A DNA stretch of 64,000 bases from SZUA-547 sp963669265 (GTDB lineage: Bacteria > Pseudomonadota > Alphaproteobacteria > Rhodobacterales > Rhodobacteraceae): positions 1,798,001 through 1,862,000 of the forward strand of contig OY769916.1 in the NCBI GenBank assembly GCA_963669265.1. Direction: 5' to 3'. The position numbers and the translations under genes are program-made. This document shows, one piece after another, positions 7,553 to 18,400 of this stretch. Under the pieces are notes generated by a model, which had not been told where the DNA came from, did not search any database, and saw only the letters and a list, made by a program, of their open reading frames with translations. The first letter of the stretch is position 1; every line of letters begins with the position of its first letter.

Positions 7553-8422
7553 TTAGATATGGGGGGCGGGCGCAGGCGCATTCAAGCCTTGCGCCATCGG
7601 ACGATCGGGATCGGCTTTCCAGGCGGAGATCGATCCATCGAATAGCGTCGCCTCCACGCCGATCTTGGCCAGCGCCAGCAAAAGCACCGTGGCCGCATAG
7701 CCTGACCCGCAAGAGGTGATGATCGGCCGCGCGCGCCATTCCGGCGCCGCATCCTCGAAAACCTGCCGCAGAGCGGCGTCATCCAGAAAACACCCGGTGT
7801 CCGGATCCAGCACAGCGCGATAGGGCGCGTGGCGCGCGCCCGGAATATGACCGGAGCGGGGATCGTCCGGATCTCCGGCGAAATTCACGGGGCCGCGGGC
7901 ATCGATCACGCAAGCCGCGCCATGCGACGCGACAAAGGCGTTAAGGCTCACCCGCAACCTTTCTTGGCGCCTGGGCTCCGCGGTCCCGCCCCCGGACGGG
8001 ACGCGCTCATCCATGGATTGCGGCAGATCATTCGCGACCCAATTGGACCATCCGCCGTCAAGCACCCGCACGTTCTCGAACCCCCAGTAACGTAGCGCCC
8101 ACCAGATCCGACCCGCCAGCATGCCGTGATAATCGTCATAGAGGATCACGAGATCGCCCGTGTCGATCCCCAGCCTCTCGAAGGACGCTTTTGCGCCCGT
8201 CTCATCGGCCACATCCGCAAGGCTGATCGGCGCGTCACGGTCGATAAACTCCGCCGTCCAGTCGAGAAACACAGCCCCAGGAATATGGCCTTCGGCGTAG
8301 AGATCCGGCTGACCGCGCGGCGGCGCCGACCAGGCGCCGCGCACGTCGAACAGTTTGACATGGGGTTGATCCAGAAGGCTCAAAACGTCCTGCGCCGACA
8401 CTAAGGGAGACACGCCGCTCAT
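7553..8422 (-). CDS. 3-mercaptopyruvate/thiosulfate sulfurtransferase (two rhodanese domains)
   Basis: The 289-residue product contains two rhodanese folds. The N-terminal one is the inactive type (FDVRGAW, GHIPGAVFLDW, DYHGMLAGRIWW, VLDGGW). The C-terminal one has DARGP, SGHIPGARHAPY and the active-site loop CGSGYAAT with the sulfur-accepting Cys. The CGSG loop is typical of mercaptopyruvate sulfurtransferases, which move sulfur from 3-mercaptopyruvate or thiosulfate to acceptors such as cyanide or thioredoxin. The protein is probably cytoplasmic, since no signal peptide is seen. The start at 8422 has GAGGTGGAAGA upstream. The chaperone gene follows after 38 bp, so co-transcription is possible but functionally unexplained. 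Confidence 0.9.
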   Translation of the reverse strand: MSGVSPLVSAQDVLSLLDQPHVKLFDVRGAWSAPPRGQPDLYAEGHIPGAVFLDWTAEFIDRDAPISLADVADETGAKASFERLGIDTGDLVILYDDYHGMLAGRIWWALRYWGFENVRVLDGGWSNWVANDLPQSMDERVPSGGGTAEPRRQERLRVSLNAFVASHGAACVIDARGPVNFAGDPDDPRSGHIPGARHAPYRAVLDPDTGCFLDDAALRQVFEDAAPEWRARPIITSCGSGYAATVLLLALAKIGVEATLFDGSISAWKADPDRPMAQGLNAPAPAPHI

Positions 8423-8846
8423 TCTTCCACCTCGACACTCGATTGCGCGATCAGAGAGAGACGGTATGTAGGGTCCCCGGCGCGGACTGTCGCCTGCGAC
8501 ATTGGTGCTTCAGATTCGGCGACGTCGCCTTCGACGTCAGCATCGATGCTTCGGCGCGCCTTCGAAGCTAGCCCATGGACCAATCAGGTGTCCGGTTCCA
8601 GCGCCTTCCAATAAAGTTTTGCGACGGCATCAAGCCCCCCCCTGCGAAGCCCCTGGAGAACAACGCTGCCATCCACGAGTTCGATGCCGCGACCAATGGC
8701 AAAGCCCACCCGCCCTCAAAGATAGATACTTCGACTGAAGCACATGCCGAGGCGATGACCCAAGACCCTGGAAGTCCGTCTGACGAGAGCTATAGCTGCG
8801 GGGCGGCCCAGCCGCCTCGCAACGCCAACCAGTGCGTGAGCTAAAT
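8423..8846. other. Non-coding gap with possible gene remnant
   Basis: No intact gene is visible. On the minus strand, from about 8846 to 8590, one frame reads like protein (LVGVARRLGRPAAIALVRRT, then after an in-frame TGA, LDAVAKLYWKALEPDT). This may be a decayed gene tail, but I cannot name it and chance is not excluded. Confidence 0.35.
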
Positions 8847-11500
8847 TCAAACCGTCCAGGGTGTCGGCGCGCTGGCGTCGACCCCGTATTTCTTGATCGC
8901 ATCGGCCAGCGTTTTGCGCGGCGTCTTTCCCTGTTGCGACAGCCGGTCCAGCGCCGCCAGCACGATGCTTGTCCGATCGACCTCAAAGAACGACCGCAGC
9001 TTGCCCCGCGTGTCGGACCGCCCGAACCCATCCGTTCCAAGCGCGGCGAAGGGAGCGTCGACATAGGGCGCGATCAGTTGCGGCACGGCGCGGACATAGT
9101 CGCTGGCCGCGACGACGGGCGCATCGCCCGCCAGCAGTTTGGCGACATGCGAAATCTGCGGCGTCTCCAGCGGGTTCAGGCGGTTCCGCCGCTCGGTCTC
9201 GCGCGCGTCGCGTTCAAGCTCCGAATAGCTGGTTGCGCTGAAGACCTCGGCGGCGACACCCCAATCCTTCTGCAGCATCTTGGCCGCGGCTTCGACCTCG
9301 GGCAGGATCGCGCCCGATCCTAGCAGCCGAACTTTGGCATTGGCGTTTTTGCGGCCTGTCGAGGAAAGCCGGTAGAGGCCCTTTATCAGGTCCTCCCGAA
9401 TGCCGTCGGGCTGGTTGGGATGGGCGTAGGCCTCGTTCATCGCGGTCAGATAGAAGAACTCGTCGGCCTGCTCCTCCATCATCCGGCGCGCGCCATAGTC
9501 GAACAGTATCGCCACTTCATGGGCGTAGCAGGATCGTAGGCCCGGCAATTGGGGATGGATGATGCGATCAGATGACTGGAGCCGTCCTGATGCTGCAGAC
9601 CCTCGCCGCCCAACGTGGTTCGCCCGGCCGTCGCGCCGATCAGGAACCCGCGCGACCGCTGGTCCGCCGCCGCCCAAATCAGATCTCCCACACGTTGGAA
9701 GCCGAACATCGAGTAGTAGATATAGATGGGGAGCATCGCCTCCCCATGCACGCTGTAGGAGGTCGCGGCCGCGGTCCATGACGCCATGGCGCCTGCTTCC
9801 GAAATGCCCTCTTCGAGCAACTGCCCGTCCTCGGTTTCCTTGTAGAGCAACAGACTGTCGGCGTCCTCCGGCTCATAGAGCTGGCCGCCCGGCGCATAGA
9901 TGCCGATCTGGCGGAAGAGAGACGCCATGCCGAAGGTCCGCGCCTCATCGGCCACGATCGGCACGATGCGGGGGCCAAGCGCCTTGTCTTTCAGGAGCGC
10001 GGTCAGCATCCGGACGAACGCCATGGTCGAGGACATCTCCTTCCCGTCCGCGTTCAGTGCGAAGGCGCCCCATTTCTCGACCGGCGGCACCGGAATGCTG
10101 GCGGCTTTCCGACGGCGCACTGGCAGCGCGCCGCCCAGTTCCGCGCGGCGGTCGCGCAGATAGTGCACCTCCTGGCTGTCATCCTCCAGCTTGATGAAAT
10201 CGAGCGCTTCGACCTGCGCGTCGCTCAACGGTAGAGAGAACCGGTCGCGGAACTCGGTCAGGCCGTGATCCTTCAGCTTCTTGGCCTGATGCGCGACCAT
10301 GCGGGACTCGCCCGCGTCGCCCATTCCGAACCCTTTCTTGGTCTTCGCCAGGATCACGGTGGGCTGGCCCTTATGCGCCTTGGCGGCCGCAAAGGCGGCG
10401 TGGAGCTTGCGGAAATCATGGCCGCCGCGATGCAGCCGGTCGATATCGTCGTCGTTCATGTGGCTGACCAGCGCCGCCGTCTCCGGATCTTCGTTGAAGA
10501 AGTGCTTCAGATTGTAGGCGCCGTCCTTGGCCCCGAGCGTCTGGTACTTGCCGTCCACCGTCTCGGCGAAACGGCGCAGCAGCGCATGGTTCTGATCGCG
10601 CGCGAAGAGCGTGTCCCAATCCGAGCCCCAGAGCACCTTGATGACGTTCCAGCCGGCGCCGCGGAACAGACCCTCCAACTCCTGAATCACCTGCCCGTTG
10701 CCGCGCACCGGACCGTCGAGCCTCTGCAGATTGCAATTGACGACGAAGGTGACGTTGTCGAGATTTTCGCGCGCCGCCAGCGACAGGCCCGCGACCGATT
10801 CCGGCTCATCCATCTCTCCGTCGCCGAACACGCCCCAGACATGGCGGTCGGCGGTGTTCGCGATCCCCCGCGCCGCGATATAGCGCATGAAACGGGCGTT
10901 ATAGATCGCGCTTAGCGGGCCGAGGCCCATAGAGCCGGTGGGAAACTGCCAGAAATCCGGCATCAGCCAGGGATGGGGATACGAGCACAGCCCGCCGCCG
11001 TCGACCTCCTGCCGGTATCGCGCCAGTTGCGCCTCGTCCAGGCGGCTCTCCAGAAAGGCGCGCGCATAAACGCCGGGCGCGGAATGCGGTTGGAAATAGA
11101 CCAGATCGGCCGCGTCGCCGCCGTTGAAGAAGTGGTTGAATCCAACCTCGAAGATCTCCGCCGCCGAGGCGAAGCTGGCGATATGCCCGCCCAGATCGCC
11201 ATATTCCCGGTTCGCCCGCATCACCATCGCCAGCGCGTTCCAGCGCAGGATCGCCGTGATCGCCTGCTCGGTCCGAAGGTCGCCGGGATAAGGCCCCTGC
11301 TCCTCCAGCGGGATCGTGTTGCGATAGGACGTGTAGGGCAGCGGGCGATGTTTGAGGCCCCGCTCTTCCGCATGCGTCTCCAGCGCCTCCAGCAAGGCCA
11401 CCGCGCCCTCCGGGCTGTGGTGATGGATCACGGCGTCGAGCGCGTCGAGCCATTCGAGCCGCTCTTCCTCGTCGGGAACAGAGATTTCATTCTCGGACAT
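8847..11500 (-). pseudogene. Homodimeric pyruvate dehydrogenase-type E1 (AceE/MdeB-like), interrupted by a 1-nt frameshift
   Basis: The two frames together encode about 884 residues, the usual length of homodimeric E1. The start at 11500 (MSENEISVPDEE) has GAGG upstream. The thiamine-diphosphate motif GDGEMDEPES...VVNCNLQRLDGP is intact. Near 9524 the frame breaks: the first frame reads IPNCRAYDPA then garbage, while the next frame resumes with YAHEVAILFDYGARRM. AceE proteins have YDPAYAHEVA here, so one base is missing between 9524 and 9525. It may be a true mutation or a sequencing error. No aceF or lpd lies nearby. An E1 gene divergent from an AsnC/Lrp gene resembles the mdeR-mdeB pair of methionine degradation, so 2-oxobutyrate is a possible substrate (inference). 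Confidence 0.88.
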
Positions 11501-11602
11501 GGGCGCCTCAGTGCGTTTGAGATGGTGCGTTTCAGATTGCTCCAAAGGATACGCGGCACCGGGTAGTGATTGCTTGCAACTTCGCCAAACTGGACGATGA
11601 TA

Positions 11603-11619
11603 TTGGTGAAACTCACCAA
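11603..11619. promoter_or_regulatory. Candidate Lrp/AsnC operator between the E1 gene and its regulator
   Basis: A perfect palindrome TTGGTGA-AAC-TCACCAA lies in the 136-bp divergent intergenic region, 17 bp before the regulator start. A further half-like CCACCAA occurs just inside the gene. Its place and symmetry suit autoregulation and control of the E1 gene by the adjacent regulator. Confidence 0.6.
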
Positions 11620-11636
11620 GATGCGGACATAATAAA

Positions 11637-12104
11637 GTGACTTCCACCAATCTTGACGCATTCGACCGAAAGATTCTGAAGGAGCTTCAGGCTGATGGCC
11701 GCCTGACGCTGCAGGAGCTGAGCGCCCGCGTCGGCCTCAGCGCCTCCCCCATCGCGCGCCGGATCAAGATCCTCGAGGACGGCGACGTCATTCGCGGCTA
11801 CTCCGCCCTGATTGACGAGGCGAAGCTAGGCTATGGCACGTCCGTCTTCGTCTCGGTGCGCCTGGACAAGCAGATCGACGGAGCGCTCTTGCAGTTCGAG
11901 CAGGCGATCGCCGCCTTTCCAGAGGTCGTCGATTGCTGGCTGATGACAGGCAACCGCGATTATCTTCTGCGCGTGGCGACCGCCGGTATGAGCAATTTCG
12001 AGCAGTTCCTCACCGGCCGCCTGACCCGGATTCCCGGCGTCGCATCGATCGAGTCCTCCATTCCGCTCCGCCGGGTGAAGTCAGGAATCGCGCGCACGGT
12101 TTGA
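11637..12104 (+). CDS. Lrp/AsnC-family transcriptional regulator
   Basis: The 155-residue protein has the N-terminal helix-turn-helix (LDAFDRKILKELQADGRLTL, LSARVGLSASPIARRI) and a C-terminal RAM/AsnC ligand-binding domain (VSVRLDKQ, FPEVVDCWLMTGNRDYLLRV). Such proteins form octamers that bind amino acids and control transport or catabolism. It starts with GTG at 11637, and no better start is in frame. Divergent transcription from the E1 gene suggests local control of that gene. MdeR of Pseudomonas, which governs methionine gamma-lyase and an E1 homologue, is the nearest known parallel. No methionine gamma-lyase gene is present here. Confidence 0.9.
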   Translation: MTSTNLDAFDRKILKELQADGRLTLQELSARVGLSASPIARRIKILEDGDVIRGYSALIDEAKLGYGTSVFVSVRLDKQIDGALLQFEQAIAAFPEVVDCWLMTGNRDYLLRVATAGMSNFEQFLTGRLTRIPGVASIESSIPLRRVKSGIARTV

Positions 12105-12357
12105 GGTGGGTCTCCGGCTTCGGTCCACCAAGACAGGCCAGCTTTCACTAGAAAAGCTGGGTCTCGCGTGCCTCGATGGCGACAACGGCATCTTGCTAAA
12201 AATTGAATTGGCCTTCGCGAAGCATATCGCAGCGAACAGCGAATCGTTCGGTAAGCAGTACGATCAAACGACCGTCGAACCTAAGGAGATCTAACGCCGA
12301 ACCCGGGGCCATATCAAGCTTGGTCAAATCGTCATCCGCCCAGCCCAATTGAGAAAC

Positions 12358-12385
12358 AGAAAAGGGCGACCCGAAGGCCGCCCTT
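12358..12385 (-). terminator. Rho-independent terminator of the adhesin gene
   Basis: On the minus strand, 30 bp past the adhesin stop codon, a 10-bp stem (AAGGGCGGCC / GGTCGCCCTT, one G-U pair) with a TTCG tetraloop is followed by TTCTGTTTCTC. This is a classic intrinsic terminator. The stretch 12105-12357 to its left holds no supported gene. Confidence 0.88.
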
Positions 12386-12414
12386 GGTAGCATAATTCTG
12401 AAGCGAACGATCGC

Positions 12415-15400
12415 CTACGTCGTAATCGTGGACGTTTGGTCCGACGCGCCGCCGCTCTCATCGTATTGGACCATTATCTGGACCACGCTCGCATCGAGGC
12501 TCGCAATCTTGACTGCGTCGCTCGGGTCGCCCGCCGTCGCGTCGAAGATCACCTCGACTTCAGCGCCTGTATCATTGAGCGAGACGTAGTCGGCGATATC
12601 GCCGCCATTCGCGATGGAGAAGTCCTGCAAATCGATCACGTCTTCACCGAAGGTGTAGTCAGCGATTGTGTCAAAGACATCTCCAGCTGCATCGGCAAAC
12701 GCGTCCGCGTCGAAGACAAAAGTGTCCTCGCCGCTGCCGCCGGACAGCGCATCTGCACCCAGGCCACCGATGATGATGTCATCGCCTTCCTGGCCGAAGA
12801 TCGTATCGTCGCCTTCGCCGCCGTTGATTGTGTCATCGCCACCGTCGCGGCCAGAGGATTCGGCCGCAAGAGCCGACGCGTTGGATTTGATATAGGCGAT
12901 CGTGTCGTCGCGACTCCAATCGCCCGCTCCAACACCGGTCGGATCTGCGTCGCCATCGCCCAGGCCGGCCTCGAGTTGCTGGAACACGACCCAACCAGAG
13001 GCGTCCGGGGTGCCCAAACCTTCAAGATCTGCGAGATCATCTGTGAATGGCGTATCGCCGAAAATCAGATCATCGCCCGCGCCGCCGGAGATCACGTCGT
13101 CGCCGACGCCGGCCAGATCAGTGATCGCCGAGAGATCCTGAAGGATATCCACAAGCTCTTGGGCGGTCGTGATGTCGTCAGCCGAACCTCCCGCGCCTTC
13201 AATCGGGCTCAGGATCGTGTCCAGAACCTCCTGCTCGGTAAGCTCATCCGGCGTCGTGACGCCATCAAGGATATCGATCCCGATCGATTCAATCTCAAAC
13301 GCCGTAGCAATCGTGCCCGTGGTCCCGTCGACATTCGCTTCGCCACGCAAAATCGCCGGATCGTCCGTGCTATCAAACGTGCCGCCGCTGCCATCGATCG
13401 TGTACTGCGAACCGAACAGATGGCCAACCGAGTTCTCCACGTTGCTTTCGCTCGTGTTGCTGCCAGTGCCGTCGGTCGAGTCGCCAGGTGTGACGAACTT
13501 CGTCGGCACGCCGTCCGAAACGATAAACGCCTGATTGACATCGGCCCCAGCCAGCGGATCCGTCGCAAGGTCTCCATTTGCGTAGGCGATCGCACTCTGG
13601 AAGGCGGACTCGAAGTTGGTGCCGCCGCCGTCATCCAGCGCACTGACCGCGGCCTTCGCGGCTGTGACATTCGCGTCTTGCACGACACCATTGATGATCA
13701 GGTCATAAGTTCCAGAGCCGACGACGGCGGATCCGTTATTGAACTCGATCATATGGATTCGAACGTTCTGCGCGCCACTGGCGGCCAGACTGTCGATCAG
13801 CGCATTTACGGCTTCCTGCAGCGCTTCCAACCGCGTGGGGTCATCACCCGGCGCCGAAATCGTGTCACTCATCGAACCCGAGGTGTCAAGCATCAGGATG
13901 AAGTTGCCGCTCTTCTCGGTCAGGCTCGAGCCGCCGATATCGCCGACTAGCAGATCGCCGACATCGCCGCCCACGATTTCACCATCATTCTCAACATTCG
14001 GGTTCGGAATGAAGTGGTTTGTCGTCTGGGCGTCGTTATCGTCGACATTGCGGCCGACCACGAGGACAGGCGCCTCAAAGTTGATCGAGATCTCGCTCTC
14101 AACCGTATCGCCGTCCTCATCCGCGCCCTCGATCGGGACATCCACCGGCACATCGACCAGCGAAACGACGGTGATGCTGTCAAACGCCAGGTCAAAACCG
14201 TCATTCTGGGCGTCGTTGCCGACATTCTCGACGTTTAGCGAGCTGAACCCGCTATCAACTGTGACGCCGATCGTATCGTTGTCATCCTCGTTGTTGCCGC
14301 TGCCGCCGCCAATTCCGTTAAGGATGACCACCCATTCGCCATTGACCTGGACTGCCTCTCCTGTGATCGGGTCGCCGCCTCGGTTGCTCGGAATGGAGGT
14401 GACGCCGTCCAGTGTCAGAACCTGGCCATTGATCAGGATTTCGGTGATCTGAACGACGTTGCCGAACTTGTCGAACGCTTGCAATTGAATGTCGCCATCG
14501 CCCCCATTGGGAGTGTTCTGCACGGATGTGAAGGTGATCGTCTGAACAGTCTGGAAATCGTCGGCCACCAGGTTGTCCGGATCACTGCCCGGCACCGTGT
14601 CGAACGCCCCGTCGAGCAAGAAGTCGATACTCAGTAACTCTCCTTTGCCAATCGACTGATTGCCAATGCCAACGCCAGTGCCGTTCGTGTTGATCGTTCC
14701 GTCATCAGACGAGAAGAGAACATCTAGATCGACACCTTCAAACTCGGAGAAGATCACTACGGCATTGTTACCCGCAACGACTTCAGACGTGGTCGGGAAA
14801 TCCGAGGTCTCAACATTGAACACCGGATCCGTGATCGTCACCGTGTAGGTGTCGTTCGCAGCGTCGATCTCAATCCGGAACGCCTCTCCGTCCTCGATGT
14901 CTTGCTGGCTCGGCGTATCATCCGGATCCGCGGTGGAGGCGATCAGAGTCGCCCCATCGTCATCCAGATACCAATACAACTGGCCGCCGCTGGAAAGCAG
15001 CGGATTGCCGTCGGCCGTCATCGCCGCAGACTCATCTTCAACGGTGAACACGACGCTGCCATCCTCATCCGCGCCGACAGCTTCGGCGAAGTCGAGGTCG
15101 AACGTCGCGCTGGTGCCGCCGATGTTTCCGAGGCCGCCATCTTCCGGCGTAAAGTCGACTGGAATATCGTCGATCACGGTCACGCTGAACGTATTTGCAT
15201 CCAGCCCAACCACGTCACCATCGGCGTCCGCGGCTTGAACCAAGCCTGACAGATCCAACCCGAGAATGCCTTCGACATCATCCGCGAGATCAACAGGATG
15301 GTGATCGATCTGGTCCATCAGGGTTAAGGTCCAGGCGCCCGTGGCCAAGATCGTCAGCGTGAAGACCGTGCGCCCGTCGGCCGTCGCGGTTAGCGTCGTC

Positions 15401-18400
15401 TGGCCGGGAACGCTATCATCGAACCCGGTGATGACGACGTCCTCTCCCTTCGACGTGACTTGCGCGCCCGTCGTGTCCTTGACATCCGCGGCTGCGGTGC
15501 CCGTGACATCAATCGCCGAGAAGCCGCCCGGTCCATCAGCGCCGAAGTCGATCAGGTTGCTGAGCGACTGGCCGTTGCCGTCGTTTCCTGTGAAGACATT
15601 TGTGGTCAGATTGAAATCGCCGCCGGTATCATCATCGAGCCCGCCAGCATCGTCTTCATCTTCGTTGCCGCCGACGAGGTGCTCTTCCTCGACAACGCCG
15701 CTGACGGTTCCGGCCAAGACCGTCGGCCCGTCATCCTCGATCTTGAAGTTGTCGTCGGAGACGTCGATCGAACGCACCTCCTGATCGCCGTCGGCGTCCG
15801 TCACCGTGCGCACCACCTCAAGCGTGGCGCTTCCCGCCACGGACAACGCCGCAGCGTCGTCATCGCTGCCGGTGCCGCCATGCCAGATATTGGCGTTGAC
15901 CGGATCCAGAAGCGTAAAGGTCAGATCGCCGTTCTGAGCGATGGTGATCGTGAAGTAATCCGTGCCGCCGGCCGAACCGGTGATCGTCGTCGAATTGGTC
16001 TGCGTCAGCAGGATCTCAGCGCCCTGGCCGTTCGCCTGACCCGCATCGAGCGCATAGATGCCAGAACCAACGCCATTGGCCGACAGATCCAGAGAGTAGA
16101 CGTCCGAACCCGCGCCATCCGCACCGAAGTCCGCCGCGCCGCCAAGCGCCGTCACCACATTGAGCGACGCCGAGAACGTGCCCTCCGGCGCGCCATTGTC
16201 GCCATCCGGATCAGCGCCGTCATCCGCGCTCTCGTCCAGAACAAGCATGCCGAGGCTGTCAGCAGCAGCGCCGACCGTCGGCCCGTCATCCTCGATCTTG
16301 AAGTTGTCGTCGGAGACGTCGATCGAACGCACCTCCTGATCGCCGTCGGCGTCCGTCACCGTGCGCACCACCTCAAGCGTGGCGCTTCCCGCCACGGACA
16401 ACGCCGCAGCGTCGTCATCGCTGCCGGTGCCGCCATGCCAGATATTGGCGTTGACCGGATCCAGAAGCGTAAAGGTCAGATCGCCGTTCTGAGCGATGGT
16501 GATCGTGAAGTAATCCGTGCCGCCGGCCGAACCGGTGATCGTCGTCGAATTGGTCTGCGTCAGCAGGATCTCAGCGCCCTGGCCGTTCGCCTGACCCGCA
16601 TCGAGCGCATAGATGCCAGAACCAACGCCATTGGCCGACAGATCCAGAGAGTAGACGTCCGAACCCGCGCCATCCGCACCGAAGTCCGCCGCGCCGCCAA
16701 GCGCCGTCACCACATTGAGCGACGCCGAGAACGTGCCCTCCGGCGCGCCATTGTCGCCATCCGGATCAGCGCCGTCATCCGCGCTCTCGTCCAGAACAAG
16801 CATGCCGAGGCTGTCAGCAGCAGCGCCGACCGTCGGCCCGTCATCCTCGATCTTGAAGTTGTCGTCGGAGACGTCGATCGAACGCACCTCCTGATCGCCG
16901 TCGGCGTCCGTCACCGTGCGCACCACCTCAAGCGTGGCGCTTCCCGCCACGGACAACGCCGCAGCGTCGTCATCGCTGCCGGTGCCGCCATGCCAGATAT
17001 TGGCGTTGACCGGATCCAGAAGCGTAAAGGTCAGATCGCCGTTCTGAGCGATGGTGATCGTGAAGTAATCCGTGCCGCCGGCCGAACCGGTGATCGTCGT
17101 CGAATTGGTCTGCGTCAGCAGGATCTCAGCGCCCTGGCCGTTCGCCTGACCCGCATCGAGCGCATAGATGCCAGAACCAACGCCATTGGCCGACAGATCC
17201 AGAGAGTAGACGTCCGAACCCGCGCCATCCGCACCGAAGTCCGCCGCGCCGCCAAGCGCCGTCACCACATTGAGCGACGCCGAGAACGTGCCCTCCGGCG
17301 CGCCATTGTCGCCATCCGGATCAGCGCCGTCATCCGCGCTCTCGTCCAGAACAAGCATGCCGAGGCTGTCAGCAGCAGCGCCGACCGTCGGCCCGTCATC
17401 CTCGATCTTGAAGTTGTCGTCGGAGACGTCGATCGAACGCACCTCCTGATCGCCGTCGGCGTCCGTCACCGTGCGCACCACCTCAAGCGTGGCGCTTCCC
17501 GCCACGGACAACGCCGCAGCGTCGTCATCGCTGCCGGTGCCGCCATGCCAGATATTGGCGTTGACCGGATCCAGAAGCGTAAAGGTCAGATCGCCGTTCT
17601 GAGCGATGGTGATCGTGAAGTAATCCGTGCCGCCGGCCGAACCGGTGATCGTCGTCGAATTGGTCTGCGTCAGCAGGATCTCAGCGCCCTGGCCGTTCGC
17701 CTGACCCGCATCGAGCGCATAGATGCCAGAACCAACGCCATTGGCCGACAGATCCAGAGAGTAGACGTCCGAACCCGCGCCATCCGCACCGAAGTCCGCC
17801 GCGCCGCCAAGCGCCGTCACCACATTGAGCGACGCCGAGAACGTGCCCTCCGGCGCGCCATTGTCGCCATCCGGATCAGCGCCGTCATCCGCGCTCTCGT
17901 CCAGAACAAGCATGCCGAGGCTGTCAGCAGCAGCGCCGACCGTCGGCCCGTCATCCTCGATCTTGAAGTTGTCGTCGGAGACGTCGATCGAACGCACCTC
18001 CTGATCGCCGTCGGCGTCCGTCACCGTGCGCACCACCTCAAGCGTGGCGCTTCCCGCCACGGACAACGCCGCAGCGTCGTCATCGCTGCCGGTGCCGCCA
18101 TGCCAGATATTGGCGTTGACCGGATCCAGAAGCGTAAAGGTCAGATCGCCGTTCTGAGCGATGGTGATCGTGAAGTAATCCGTGCCGCCGGCCGAACCGG
18201 TGATCGTCGTCGAATTGGTCTGCGTCAGCAGGATCTCAGCGCCCTGGCCGTTCGCCTGACCCGCATCGAGCGCATAGATGCCAGAACCAACGCCATTGGC
18301 CGACAGATCCAGAGAGTAGACGTCCGAACCCGCGCCATCCGCACCGAAGTCCGCCGCGCCGCCAAGCGCCGTCACCACATTGAGCGACGCCGAGAACGTG

